DNA of 64,000 nt from Paralichthys olivaceus (GCF_024713975.1 NC_091098.1:19711316-19775315); one strand, 5' to 3'; shown: positions 27,623 through 40,019, counted from the first letter of the stretch. A program made the numbers and translations. Notes: generated by a model from the letters alone, not told the origin.

Positions 27623-28830
27623 AATTTATATGGTGAGATATATGGTGCCTCATTCTTATATAAAGAGAAAGAGATGAATAAAAGTAAATCTCCTGGATGA
27701 TGTGAATGTTCCCACAGGCTGATTCATTGAGAGGGAAATATTAAAAAAGTACAAAGAACAATGAACAAGATGCAGCATGTTAATACTGTGGAGCAAAGGG
27801 GAAATACTGTTTCCAGATGTGGAGACTGAAGTCAGATGGTTCAAGAAAGTAACATGCAAGGCTCATCTTAAGACAGAGAGACAGTAAATAGGAAACAGGC
27901 AAACATGTCGGTGGTGTCCTAACCAGAAAAACAGATGCTGTTAAAGAGAGGAGAGATCTTGAAGAGAGGAGGGGTTGAAAATGTTTCACCTTCTTCTGCT
28001 TTCATGCACAACTACATTCTCATTCCATGCTTAACAAGAAAATTAACTCCATCAAAGTGAAGCCCACAAAAAGTCTGGATTAAGTTAAATGCAAAATGCT
28101 GCTTCGACTCTTCTCTTTTCTCTTCCAATGTACATTTTTCTCTCAGGAGTTGTTGTGTAACACGCTCCCGTTCGTAATTGGAGCCCAGTCTCTCCAGCCC
28201 CCTGTTTTCCCAGAAACATGTGGAGCACACATATTTAATGTAAATGTGAAGGAATTGCTTAATACCATTGAATAAGACATTATCAGACTCAACATAGTTC
28301 AAGTCATGTTGGCAGATCTGTGTTTGTGTGAATCACAACTTTGAACAAGAGAAATGACTGGATAACAATTTCATATAACATTGAATTGATTTCATTACGA
28401 GAAGTTCTTTTAACCTTGTGGTGCTAAGTGAAATTCTTTTGAAGAATCTTGGAGCCTCAACAGACAAACAGTGCACTTAAACAATATTGGCCATTTGGGA
28501 ACTGTCAAAACATACGCTACTCATTTTGAGGTCATACGATTTGGTGAGAAGAGAATGGATAAGCACAACTGCAGTTAGATGTTCTTTTAACATGCATGGT
28601 AATAAATGGAGGAATGTCAGTCATTCATCCATAAACTCACAGTTACCATATATTGTAAAAAGGTCAAACAACTACAAAGAGTTACAAAGTAAAATGTCTT
28701 CAAAGAGGCAGAAAAACAACCACAAGAATGAGAAAATTAAGTTCATTAATTTTGGATTGCAAAATATGACAATTCTAATATTATAGAAAACTTTTGAAAT
28801 AGAAATATATAAATAAACTAATGGACAGAT
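27101..28830. other. Intergenic DNA between the sulfotransferase and WDR46
   Basis: AT-rich sequence with a TATC microsatellite at 27508-27622. No coding exon or RNA gene was recognised. Frames at 27335-28786 are short and unrelated to known families. Confidence 0.5.
27508..27622. repeat. (TATC)n microsatellite
   Basis: About 28 TATC units with a few interruptions (CCATC, TATATATC) at the left end. Confidence 0.95.
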
Positions 28831-29275
28831 GTACGGAAGCCCTAAAGGGTCCTACATACATAAATTTTATTCCACCCGTTTTTCCGTGATAACGAGATAA
28901 TTTTCCTCCGCTTTCCCGTGATAACGAGAAAAATACCTCGTTATCATGAGAAAACGATCTTTGTTATATCGAGATAACGAGATGATAAAATTAAAAAATC
29001 GATGGCCGTTCTCGGCTTCCGTAGTCTTCTCAGATGACGCACACTAATGTGTACATTATCTATAGCAAGGCATAAAGCTATTTCAGCCTGTGTCAGGCCT
29101 TGATTGAAGAGATATGTGATGCGGTGATCGGTATTCTCCTGCTACACTAAATGATGTTTCCTGCAATGATTTAATACGTTTTGTTTTCTCGAGATCTCGA
29201 ATTAATTATCTCGTTATCACGGGAAAACGGGTGGAATAAAATGTATGTATGTACGACCCTTTAGGGCTTCCGTAC
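28831..29275. mobile_element. Palindromic DNA transposon with about 75-bp inverted repeats and a transposase HTH remnant
   Basis: Left end GTACGGAAGCCCTAAAGGGT and the complement of the right end (29256-29275) are identical, and the match continues for about 75 bp with four or so mismatches (TTTTATTCCACCCG, GTGATAACGAGATAATT). The target duplication fits TA. Subterminal ATAACGAGA words occur several times in both directions. On the - strand, 28944-29138 is open and reads as a helix-turn-helix: YLFNQGLTQAEIALCL, then ISVRHLRRLRK. That resembles the N-terminal DNA-binding domain of fish IS3EU/integrase-like transposases (my recollection, moderate). There is no start codon and no catalytic core, so it is a deletion derivative. 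It sits about 400 bp upstream of the WDR46 start. Confidence 0.8.
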
Positions 29276-29679
29276 AAACGTGGAAATAAATTAATAAATA
29301 AATGTAGAAATACATAATAAGCCTTTTCCCTAATTTATTTATGTATTAACTTATTTACTTCTGCATTAATTAATTGATGTATGTAAGTATTTTAGCAGTT
29401 TCAATAAAAAAGATAGAAATTTGTCCAATTGTCCTTATAATTCTAAAGCCTAACATCATTCTGAACATAATTACTTACGTAAATACAATTTAAAATTACA
29501 CGTTTGCATGTGTAAAATGCTTGATATATTTTATTCAGTTTTGTGTAACAGCAACTTAAAATATAAAATAGATTCAAAGAATTCATTAAATGAAATAAAA
29601 ACAGAGCAGCGAATATGAAACAGGAAATGACGTGTTTCACATGCGGCCTCACAGGGACTGACAAACGTATACAACAAAG

Positions 29680-32600
29680 ATGGCGACCACCGGCGAGGCG
29701 GCAGCGACCGATCCACACGTGGAGAATAAGGAGGAGAAGAAGAAGAAGGAGGTGATTATTATTATGTGATTAGATCATGAGTGAAAATGTTCGTCAGTAG
29801 AAGAGTGTCGGTGTTTTTATATAAGCAGTTAACAGACACACAGTCACAGCAGGTTAGCGTCAACTAGCGCAGAGCTAATGTGCTTCTCCAAGCGAACACA
29901 CGAATCTCTCTGTGCTCCTCCTAAAGTCAGCTCCCCTCACATGATACCTGTGTGCTCCTCCTAAAGTCAGCTCCCCTCACATGATACCTGTGTGCTCCTC
30001 CTAAAGTCAGCGCTCCTGACATGATATCTGTGTGCTCCTCCTAAAGTCAGCTCCCCTCACATGATACCTGTGTGCTCCTCCTAAAGTCAGCGCTCCTGAC
30101 ATGATACTTGTGTGCTCCTCCTAAAGTCAGCTTCCCTCACATGATACTTGTGTGCTCCTCCTAAAGTCAGCTCCCCTCACATGATACCTGTGTGCTCCTC
30201 CTAAAGTCAGCTCCCCTCACATGATACTTGTGTGCTCCTCCTAAAGTCAGCTCCCCTCACATGATACCTGTGTGCTCCTCCTAAAGTTAGCTCCCCTCAC
30301 ATGATACCTGTGTGCTCCTCCTAAAGTCAGCTCCCCTCACATGATACCTGTGTGCTCCTCCTAAAGTCAGCTCCCCTCACATGATATCTGTGTGCTGCTC
30401 CTAAAGTCAGCTCCCCTCACATGATACCTGTGTGCTCCTCCTAAAGTCAACGCTCCTGACATGATACCTGTGTGCTCCTCCTAAAGTCAGCTCCCCTCAC
30501 ATGATACCTGTGTGCTGCTCCTAAAGTCAGCTCCCCTCACATGATACCTGTGTGCTCCTCCTAAAGTCAGCTCCCCTCACATGATACCTGTGTGCTCCTC
30601 CTAAAGTCAGCTCCCCTCACATGATACCTGTGTGCTCCTCCTAAAGTCAGCTCCCCTCACATGATAACTGTGTGCTCCTCCTAAAGTCAGCTCCCCTCAC
30701 ATGATATCTGTGTGCTCCTCCTAAAGTCAGCTCTTTTAACATGATACCTGTGTGCTCCTCCTAAAGTCAACGCTCCTGACATGATACCTGTGTGCTCCTC
30801 TTTTACAGCCTCCGGTCCGGTACTGGGAGGAGAAGGGGAAAGATGAAAAACAAGCGGAAGGAGACGGAGGAGAAGCTCGGCAGCAGAAGGAACCCAAGAT
30901 GAGGAAAAGAAAGCAAGAGGAGGCTCAAAAAGGGGGAAAGAAATTCATATCAGGAGTAAGAAATCATTTTATTGGCCTTTTTTTTTAAGTTCTAATCTCC
31001 ACTCATAAATTCTTACATCACAGAATTAGTTTTATAATTATAATGATAATATTATTATTATCATGAGAGAAGGAAAGTGGTTGTGGTTGATCAGCTCAGC
31101 ATCAGAATGCCGCTGTCACCCGTTCGATATCCTCTCATGGTGAAAATGCTGATGAACAACTGCTGTCACCATTCAGATCGATTAAAATCTGTCTAACTGA
31201 AGAGTGGTGGTCTGATGTCTGCATAGCATCGCAGTATTTGTCCGTCCAAACCAAAAGCATGTAAAGATTCTTATTAATGGGAATAGATCATTTGAATATA
31301 TACGTTTTCCTCTTTTTGTTTGTACTTAATGTTCCATGACATGATTTTTCTCCACACTGCCTGATGCTCAGAATATTCTGAATACTGCAGTACAGTGGAG
31401 TAAGTATTCAGACCTGTTATTTAAGTAAAACTACTATGCTACATGGTTGAAATTTTGAAAGTAATGCATTAAAAATGTTACTTTTACTATGTGAAACTAT
31501 GTAAGTATAGTCTGTAAAATGTACAATAGACTAATGAACTATTGGGGCCGATTTAGGCCTGATTCTGGCCCCCTAGAATTAAAGGAGAAATCGGGTCTGG
31601 AAAGTTGCTTGGTACATATGTTTAGTCCAGATTATCTGATTGTGTGTTTCAGAGTCATTTTTAATTATCAAACATGTATGATATTAAGAATTTATAAACA
31701 GGATGATTATGTCAGTAATTTGTGAGTGTAACCAATGAGAAAAAGGATGAATATAGCTTTTGAAATGGCGACTGCGAAGTGTGATGGACAGCTGAGTAGA
31801 AGGAAATGCATATCGACGTGTTGACAATTAATCCCACCTCCAGTTTACACAGAAGAGTAGCAATGTTGATTGTGTCTCCCCAAACATTCTCAGAGTCAGA
31901 GAGGAGGTGTTAGGTGGTGTGTGGAGATTCACTTCCTCTAATGTTCTGGGCCATTATCCAATTGTAGGATGGACCCCGGACCAAACAAACACTCTGTCGT
32001 CCTTTGTTATTGTCTTTTTCTCACCATTCTGATATGGAATAATATACATCGCTACTTTCTACTGTACAGTATTGTCCATAATCCATCAGAGGGTGTAGTA
32101 ACCTAGTTTTTTCGACAGTGCAGCCTACAAGGTTTTCAAGTTAACTGCAAATATTGAGAGACCCATTGAAATTTTTTGCATGAACTTTTGCATGATGTCT
32201 TCATTTACATCCTTTGCCGCAGTCGTAAGCTGATAAATTTCGTTATACCTGAAAGAGGCTTGTATTCTTTTTAAATGTATGCTTTGGTTTTTTCTTTGAG
32301 CAGTTAACCACTTATCCCTCTAAGTTTTAAGATTATATACTTGACTCCATAATCAATTGAATGTCAATAAAAACTGAAGACATTGTGCTATTTTAAAACT
32401 CATCCAGCTGTGCATTAGCTGCAGCATTATTCTAGTGCCAACAAAGTAAATTCTGTGTATTTTCTCTCATACTCCCTTTAGAAATCAGACCCTTTCCCTG
32501 GTCCTGCTCCTATTCCACAAGACAGGCTGCAGAAGTTCAAGAGGAAAGAGAAAATAAAAAAGGTAAACAACCCTGTCTGTCACGGTCTCATATCTGGTAA

Positions 32601-35600
32601 GTAAAGGATATTATGGTTGCAATCAGCCAACATCTCATTTAAAAAATGCTCTCTTCACAGCGTCGGCAGCAACATTACAAGCTGAAAGATGTGATATCTC
32701 GCTCCGAAGAAACTTCAAAAATGGCTCAGAAACAAGCTGCGCGGTTTGACCTCCTACTCCCAGAGGACGCAGGGTAAAATGTCTAGTTTTCTTCAGGTCA
32801 CTGTGGACGATGTGACCAATTAAATTAGGAAAATGTCCCTTAAAGACTTTGATTGAAAGCCTGGGTTTGATGGGCTTCTCTCTGATCTCAGGTTTCTTGA
32901 AGGAGAGGAAGATGAGGACACATGTACGATCTCTCAGGAAGATATTGCAGATGCTGTGGATATAACATCTGGAACAAAGGTGAGTGACACTAATCATGCC
33001 CCAAGTGAGAGTGTTGGACAAGTTCACTTCTGATTTCCAAAAGCAGGAGCCTTATTCATTACAACACAAGTTGTGCCTTGTGTTTTCTTTCAACAACAAT
33101 TGGTATCAGAAAAAAAATCACCATTATCAATTACATCAGACATTAAGACATCAGCGTTTTTGGAGACAGGTATATGCATCAGTAAAATAAAAGAAATAAT
33201 AAGAACACCCTTTTTCTCAAAAGAATTCACAGCATTTTACAATTGGATAAAGAAATCAACAAACAACTAAACAGAGGTGAAAATATAAACTTTAAAAAGA
33301 AAAAAATCACAAGAGGACACTTTTGTTGTTTTCTGTCTCCAGTACAGTTAAACATCAATAAAACTTTATGTAACTTTATTGTTGTGTTTTAACATTACGC
33401 CCCCTTGGTACCAGTAGGCTGGACATTTTACTACCGTGAGCATACATGTGGGACATGAAACAATCCAAGGTCCTCTTGTTATGAACCAGACAAATATACA
33501 ACAGCAAATTTTGATTGGATTGCATTTAAATTCCTAAATTAAGATCCTTTATTCGTCCCACAGTGTGGACATTTGCTGGGTTGCAGCATCAAAGTAATGA
33601 ATAAATAAACATGCAAAATAAAAGCAGGGAATTAAATAAATATATTCATACATTCAAGAGAGTGCTCAGAGAGTGTAAACCTTTACCAAGACTAACGCCT
33701 ATTGTCGTAAAAGTGACAATATTCTTTGTTCTGCTTCCTTGGGTCACGCGCCACCCACAAAATGTAATGGAAAGTGTTTCAATAGTTTTTGTTTAATCCT
33801 GCCCACAGACAAACAGCAATAAAAAACATAAACGCATCATCGGAGGTGATTAATCCCCCTTTCATCTATTGTTACCTTTTTATTCATTTGTTTCTACGCT
33901 CCCCCTCTCTCTCTCTTTTCAGTATTTTAACCTGAAACTGTCTCAGTTCGGTCCATATCGAGTGGATTACAGCAAAACTGGACGGTCAGTATCACGCACT
34001 CTTCACTCACTCAGGCAATGTGTACCGTTTGACTTTGTGTTCTTTTAATGCTGTCATTGTTCACGTCACCAAACAGTTTAATGTCACTGGAAGACAACAG
34101 CTACTTTGATTCAGTAACGCGAAGGTGAAAGCACAGTTGCTCCATGGTGAACGAAGAGTACAGAGAAATTGAACTATCTATAGTTTTTCTTTAAACATAC
34201 ATAGCTTTCATTTTGCCACATGATGGCAGCACACAACATTGACAGATGGGCCTGCCACAATATATTTGAGTTTCACAAAAAAAATATAATAACAATAATA
34301 ATTGATTTTATCTATTTATTTATTTATATAAAAAGTTATGAGTTCAATAATATGTCAGTCAATTTCATGTTCATCTTATTTTGGCAAATGTTGCTAAGTG
34401 AATTATGTTTGAAGGTCTGGGAGAGAGGGAGTGGTGGAACTGATTTTTTTTTTTCTTTACTGAATACAAACAATTTATTTTACCTTAGAAGATTTTTTTC
34501 ATATTTTCATAAGGCGTCCCCCTACCATATTGCGCCACCCTATTTGTACTGCAGCACATTGTGCAAATGTGTGACTCAAACTTTGCACAGCTACAACAGT
34601 TCTTAGGTAGTTAATTCAGTTGGGTTCAGAGGTCAGTAAAAATAACACCCTGAAAATGTACACAAAGTACATAACTTAATCTGCCTTAGATAAGTGCCTG
34701 AGGGTTAGTACGTAGTGTTAGTAACGTTGACTGTGCTAGAAGTCAAACCAAAATGAAACTACTCTGACAATAGTTCCACAAATATCTTTTAAGGAAAGAA
34801 TATGTTGTTCTGTCCTATTTTGCTGGATGTAAAGTTTTGTGGGGTTTTCGTTGGCTCATGCATCATCCCTGCACCAACTTTGATGTATATCAGTTTTGGA
34901 CTTAAGCATTATCCTGTTGACATTAGGGACAAGTGTGGAAAAATGACCTGAGTAAAAGGCATCAAACTGTGACACGATGGTTTATTTGGAGTGTTCATTA
35001 ATTTACCCCTGAAGAATTTAAATCCAGTATTCACTCTGGCTCTCTGACAGGGAAATGTTCCACTGTTATGCTCTTTTTTCCCCTCAGCCACCTTTTGCTT
35101 GGTGGGAGGAGAGGCCATGTAGCTTGTATAGACTGGCAGTCCAAACAGCTGATGTGTGAAATTAACGTGATGGAGTCTGTCAATGATGTAAAGTAAGTCA
35201 CCCAACACGAAAATGCAATGTTTTAGTCATGCTACATATTCACTATGTTATATTAAACCATTTCTGCCCTTATGTAGGTGGCTTCACACTGAGAACATGT
35301 ACGCAGTGGCTCAGAAGAAGTGGCTGTACATTTACGACTCCAACGGAATAGAGCTTCACTGCATCCGCAAATTCAATGACGTCCTTCGTATGCAGTTCCT
35401 CCCATATCACTTCCTACTTGCTACAGCGGTGGGTTCATTAAAATTGTGGTGTATTGCATGTTTGTGTTAAAGATATTACCAAAACATATTTGAAGATATT
35501 TACCACAGACCCTGATGTTTTTTGTCTCACAAAAGTTGTGAATTATGATTGTAAATATAAATAACATCAGATGCATAAACACATTTGTCTAGAGGGTCAT

Positions 35601-38287
35601 TTTGACAACTAGATAGAAAAAGTTGAGACATTTCCATGATTCAAATCAAGCTGAGTTTGCTATCAACAGTTCCTGTATGCAGTGTACCCACTGATGTACA
35701 CGGCTGTTGCTGTATTACTTTGTTACTGAAGAAATCTGAAAAATGTGATGATTCTCAAGCAAGTTCATGACCTAAAAGGAAATCCCTTTTTGTGATTTCT
35801 AAGCAGATTTATTGTTGTTAATTTGAAATGGATAGTGGAGATGATGACGTTCTATTGTCACTCTTTGTCTTCAGAGTGCTACAAGCTTCCTACAGTACCT
35901 GGATGTGTCTGTGGGAAAGGAGGTGGCAGCCATCTGCACAAAGACTGGCCGACTGGATGTGATGTGCCAGAACCCTCGTAACGCTATCATCCACCTGGGA
36001 CACCCCAACGGTACAGTCACCCTGTGGTCGCCCAACCAGAAAGAAGCCCTCGTCAAGATGCTCTGTCACCAAGGTGGTGTGCGCTCTGTCGCCGTTGACA
36101 AGTCTGGCACGTAAGTCACTTTTAAACCCCTGACCTCATGTATGATGGTTTTTATATTTCATTTGAAGGCAGGAAGCTCTGGTTACTGGTCTGTTTACTT
36201 TACAGACTGTTTGAACGTTAACATTAATACATTAACTTGTCTGATTAGATTATATGAACTTTATTGATCCCAGTTTTGTTGCAGCAGGTCAACATTCACA
36301 AACAGTAAGAAAACAAGGAGACAAAGTGCAAAATTGTTTGACATGACTTAAAGGTACAGTGTGTAGAATTTAGTGATATCTAGTGTTAAAATTGCTTGTT
36401 GCAGCTGAACACCCCTCACCTCCCCCTCTCCTTCCAAACATGAAAAAGAACCTGTGGCAGCCTTTAATTTTCATAAAAACTAAAAAGGTGTTTAGTTTGT
36501 CCAGTCTGGACTAATGTAAAAAAACATGGCGGCCTCCGTAGAGAGGACCCCCTCGATGTAAATATAAAGTATTTAAATATAAAGGGACTTTTCTGGGGTA
36601 AAGAAAACTACAATTCATACAATTTAGATGAAACAAAGTAGTGAAAACATCATGAGGATTATTCTACATTAAATATCTGTCAGTAGTTCCCTTTCACCTA
36701 AATCTTACACACTGGACCTTATAATTATGACTTTATGTGGAAAAATGAGTATGAATATAATATGAGCAAAATAAACAAATAAATTGACAGTTATTGCAGC
36801 AGTAATTACTATTAAGTACTATTGTACAGTCTCATTGCTGTGGGCAGGTAAGACATCCTGTATATGTCCTTGCGGCAGCGGAGCCGATCTGCACCTACTG
36901 GAAGTTCTTGTCTGAGGTTATTCCTGACGAACAAGGTTCAGCCAGTTATGACTTCCAGTTTTCTGAAAGCTGTTGAAAGGAGAATTCAGGCAGCAACTGA
37001 TGTCTTATGCATCAAGGAGACCAGAAGGAAGAACAATAAACAAACTCTAACAGAGTAACATAAGCAATTGTCGCCCCCAAGTCTGAAGATGTCTCCCACA
37101 GCATCCCCATATACAGTATCTCCCTCCACTTGCATCACCCATTCCAACAGCACATCCATGAATAGCTAGAATTGTTGTCACTCTCTGTCACATGTAGGTG
37201 TTCACATCCTATTGGATAGCTATGCCTAAAGTATGCATTCCTAAATCACGTTGTGTCCTTGTCACTTGCCACTGGTGAAATACACAAAAGAGTTAGAGTG
37301 TGCTTCTATGTTATGTAAATGTTGGTGCAGATCCAATATGAAAAATTGTTATTGCTGGTGTGTTACTAGCTTAAGCACATCATGTCTACACGCATATGTC
37401 CAAATGGTTCACATACATACATGTCTCTGTACATGCATACAGTGGATCACGTGTTCTTACCAATGCAACCGTGAACATGTCAGCCCAAGAAATCCATAAA
37501 TCTGAACAGCTTTGTTATCGGGTTAAATTTTCTGTTGGACCAATGAACTGCACTCTCCACATTGATAACTTTAATTATGGTCTGCTCGTCTCTTCTTGGC
37601 AGATTCATGCTGACATCTGGAATGGATAAAAAGTTAAAGGTGTATGACATTCGAACCTTCAAGCCCCTCAAGTCCTACTTCCTCCCTGCTGGAGCTTCCT
37701 GTTTATCACTGAGCCAGAGAGGGCTGCTGTCTGCAGCCACAGGCGATATTGTTCAGGTCATTATCACCGCCACACTGCACGATTAATGATTTGTAGTTAA
37801 AAACACGTCCAGCGAACACACGGTCATGCATTTTAACATTGTAGACGTGGTTTGTTTTAGATGCACACAGCTGGATATGTAAAGAAAATAAAGTATTCTT
37901 TAGTGGGGAACATTCTAACTGTAGATAAAGGATATTGAAAAACACATGTCGTGTCTGGACAGTCACACTTTTGTTTTTCGGGAAGTGATATCTATCTATA
38001 TGATGTCTTGGTTATACATTACAGATCTTTCATACGTAGGTAACCTTTAACCTGTATATCACTGATAACGTGTCTGTAAAATGTCTCTGTGTAGGTGTAC
38101 AGGGACGTGTGGAACACTCCAGTAACTAAACCCTACATGGCTCACAGGGTCCGGGGAACAGCATGGGGGCTGCAGTTTTGTCCCTTTGAAGACGTCCTCG
38201 GGATCGGACACGGAGACGGCTTCACTAGCATGCTCGTACCAGGTTCAACTTGATTTTCACTCACTCACTCACTCACACACACACACA

Positions 38288-38374
<87 letters not shown>

Positions 38375-39199
38375 ATAGATCACACCCACACACTTCAATA
38401 AACCAAAGAACAAGGGTGCACCAAATAGGTCATGGTCAAAACATCCATATGACACACACAGTACGTCAGCCCTAAATGATAATCATGGTTTATCTGACTG
38501 TACTCAACCAGTCATTTTTTCTGTGTATTAAAACTGTTCTCATTCCATCTCTACCTCTGTTGTCCTCATTTTAAAAATGTTCAGGTGCCGGTGAACCTAA
38601 CTTTGACGGTTTGGATGCTAACCCATACCGCAGTGTGAAGCAGAGGCAAGAGTGGGAGGTTAAAGCTCTGCTGGAGAAGATCCAGCCAGAGCTCATCAGC
38701 CTGAACCCCAATGAACTGGGTCAAGTTGACCACGCCACCTTTCAACAAAGGCACCAGGACAGAGTCACAGCTCTGGTCAGAGTCCAATTTAGATTTTAAG
38801 ATACAAATCTGTACAGTTTAAAATATCTGTTAATTTTTATTACAGCCTTCTAAATTCCTTGTATTTGTCTTCTCAGGGCTTTGACCCACTTGCCAAAGAA
38901 AAATTTGTTCCCAAGTTTAAGAAGAAAGGTCGCAGTTCTACTGGCAGTGTCGAAAAGCGCAAGAAGAAAGTGGCTCACGAGGACCAGAGGGTAAGTAATC
39001 CAAAATAAAGATGATGTTTGATTAAACAACAAGGTGATTTTTCACGTGGCTCATCTTTCTCGACTTGTTTGCCCTGCAGGATGTAATCAGGGAAACTGTG
39101 GAAGACAAAATGAAGATGGCAAAAGAAAGAAAGGAGAGGAAATCAAAGACGGTGGAATCTTTTGGCCTGAGATCTGCTCTGGACAGATTCAAAAAATAG
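29680..39199 (+). CDS. wdr46: WDR46 (UTP7 homologue), 14 exons, 593 aa
   Basis: Exons: 29680-29751, 30809-30955, 32482-32562, 32661-32773, 32892-32979, 33923-33984, 35088-35192, 35278-35428, 35875-36110, 37603-37756, 38095-38242, 38585-38775, 38877-38990, 39080-39199. Phases close to 593 codons (human about 610). WDR46 is a nucleolar scaffold of the small-subunit processome that takes part in 18S rRNA maturation (yeast Utp7). The N-terminus is Lys/Glu-rich. WD repeats run about residues 170-415 (for example [19 protein letters not shown]). The BING4CT region, about 415-500, contains [27 protein letters not shown] split over exons 11-12, then a basic tail. The start lies in a CpG-bearing patch (AAGATGGCGACC). 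The donor of exon 11 (GTTCAA) is weak and is followed directly by a long CA repeat. Confidence 0.95.
29911..30800 (+). repeat. 40-bp minisatellite, 22 full copies, ending at the WDR46 exon 2 acceptor
   Basis: The period is exactly 40 bp, starting TGTGCTCCTCCTAAAGTCAG. The second half comes in three variants: CTCCCCTCACATGATACCTG (most), CGCTCCTGACATGATACCTG (units 3, 5, 14, 22) and CTCTTTTAACATGAT (unit 21). The 23rd, partial unit begins TGTGCTCCTC and turns directly into TTTTACAG, the acceptor of exon 2 (30807-30808). Each unit thus has a pyrimidine run, a downstream AG and a branch-point-like CTCAC or CTGAC. Copies differ by only a few bases, so the array is young or homogenised. Confidence 0.97.
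30956..32481. other. WDR46 intron 2
   Basis: A 1.5-kb AT-rich intron. It contains a diverged hAT-MITE fragment (31395-31500) and no recognised exon or RNA gene. Confidence 0.5.
31395..31500. mobile_element. Diverged hAT MITE fragment
   Basis: GTGGAGTAAGTATTCAGACC followed by TTATTTAAGTAAAACTACTA and GTTACTTTTACT resembles the left part of the teleost AAGTATTCA hAT family present at 16903-17470. Only a part is left. Confidence 0.45.
33547..33625 (-). repeat. Retroposon 3'-tail fragment in WDR46 intron 5
   Basis: CCTTTATTCGTCCCACAGTG, then CATTTGCTGGGTTGCAGCA, matches the reversed 3' end (GGGATNAATAAAG) of a widespread fish LINE. Two further tails of the same type are at 36248 and 39548. Family assignment is from memory. 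Confidence 0.45.
36248..37060 (-). mobile_element. LINE 3'-tail fragment interrupted by a MITE (WDR46 intron 9)
   Basis: GAACTTTATTGATCCCAGTT then TTGTTGCAGCAGGTC is the reversed tail of a fish LINE. After the MITE at 36351-36720, similar LINE 3'-region sequence resumes: GCTGTGGGCAGG, CCTTGCGGCAGCGGAGCCGA. The MITE therefore inserted into an older LINE piece. There is no coding frame. The right boundary is uncertain. Confidence 0.45.
36351..36720 (+). mobile_element. Non-autonomous DNA transposon (MITE), copy 2
   Basis: Starts AAGGTACAGTGTGTAGAATT and ends CTTACACACTGGACCTT, an imperfect terminal inverted repeat. It is the fuller relative of the copy at 2879-3173, with about 75 extra interior bases. 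It lies inside a LINE tail in WDR46 intron 9. Confidence 0.75.
38258..38370. repeat. (CACT)n(CA)n microsatellite beside a WDR46 donor site
   Basis: Several CACT/ACTC units are followed by about 45 CA units, beginning only about 15 bases after the exon 11 donor at 38243. Confidence 0.95.
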
Positions 39200-39511
39200 A
39201 AAAGTGGGATCCTTTGTGCCGACCGGACGTCAGTGACATTCTGTGGGAGTGACCTTTTGAACTTCATATAGAGGACACATTATTGGACACATTTCTCCAA
39301 CAAGTGGCAGAAATTCTGGGTATTGTCTACTAAGAGAAGCTCTATTCAATGTAGTCTGAATCGATTCCTGTCTACATGGGTCGATGTGTCGGGTGCCACG
39401 GTGGGCATGTTTGTTGCTTAGAATTTGTTTAAAGTTGTATTTTTTTGTCATCTGATACAATTTTCACTCATTTTTGAGCAAATGTCAAATGTTTTATATT
39501 AATGTCCTAAA

Positions 39512-39517
39512 AATAAA
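39512..39517 (+). terminator. Polyadenylation signal AATAAA (WDR46)
   Basis: This canonical hexamer lies 313 bases after the WDR46 stop and is the first one downstream. A retroposon tail begins about 30 bases later. Confidence 0.6.
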
Positions 39518-39544
39518 CAACATACTGCCAAGCCTTTGGATTCA

Positions 39545-39640
39545 GTAATCTTTATTATCCCAAGGGGCAATTTGCTGTACAGCCATCAGTCAGTGCATGA
39601 CAAAAACAGACAGTCCACACTATATAAATATCTACGATCA
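39545..39640 (-). repeat. Retroposon 3'-tail fragment after WDR46
   Basis: AATCTTTATTATCCCAAGGG then GCAATTTGCTGTACAGCC has the same layout (TTTATTNATCCC, AATTTG, GCAGC) as the tails at 33547 and 36248, on the same strand. Confidence 0.4.
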
Positions 39641-40019
39641 GAGGGAAGCAACACTAACTCTTGAAGCAGTGAATGACTCAAATCGGACAATACTGACTGA
39701 AAATATAATATGCTCAAACATTGTCAGCACATTAACACAATGACTCTTCAACAGCTCCTTGGCTGGTGAGCATCATGTCCAAAGCCATCCTATTTCACAG
39801 AGCCACATTTCTGAGGCCCTGGACGCTGGTAGAAAGAGATGAAAACCCAACCCCCGCTAAGAGCAATCTCATCCATCCTGTGTCGGTTGTTCACAGTTCC
39901 CCAGCATGGGAAAAGTCCTCCAAATCCTTTGAAGACACTCTCACTGTGGAACGCTTATATCTTCATGGCACATAATAGTGAGTGCAATCTGTATGGAAGT
40001 AAGTGAGGTTAGGTCTCTC

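Noticed and set aside
29911-30800. CRISPR-like array
   Set aside because: The 40-bp units abut with no spacers, lie in a fish intron and are a plain tandem minisatellite.
38991-39079. Possible box C/D snoRNA in the last WDR46 intron (GATGATG)
   Set aside because: A C-box-like word is present but no CTGA D box or terminal stem follows within range.
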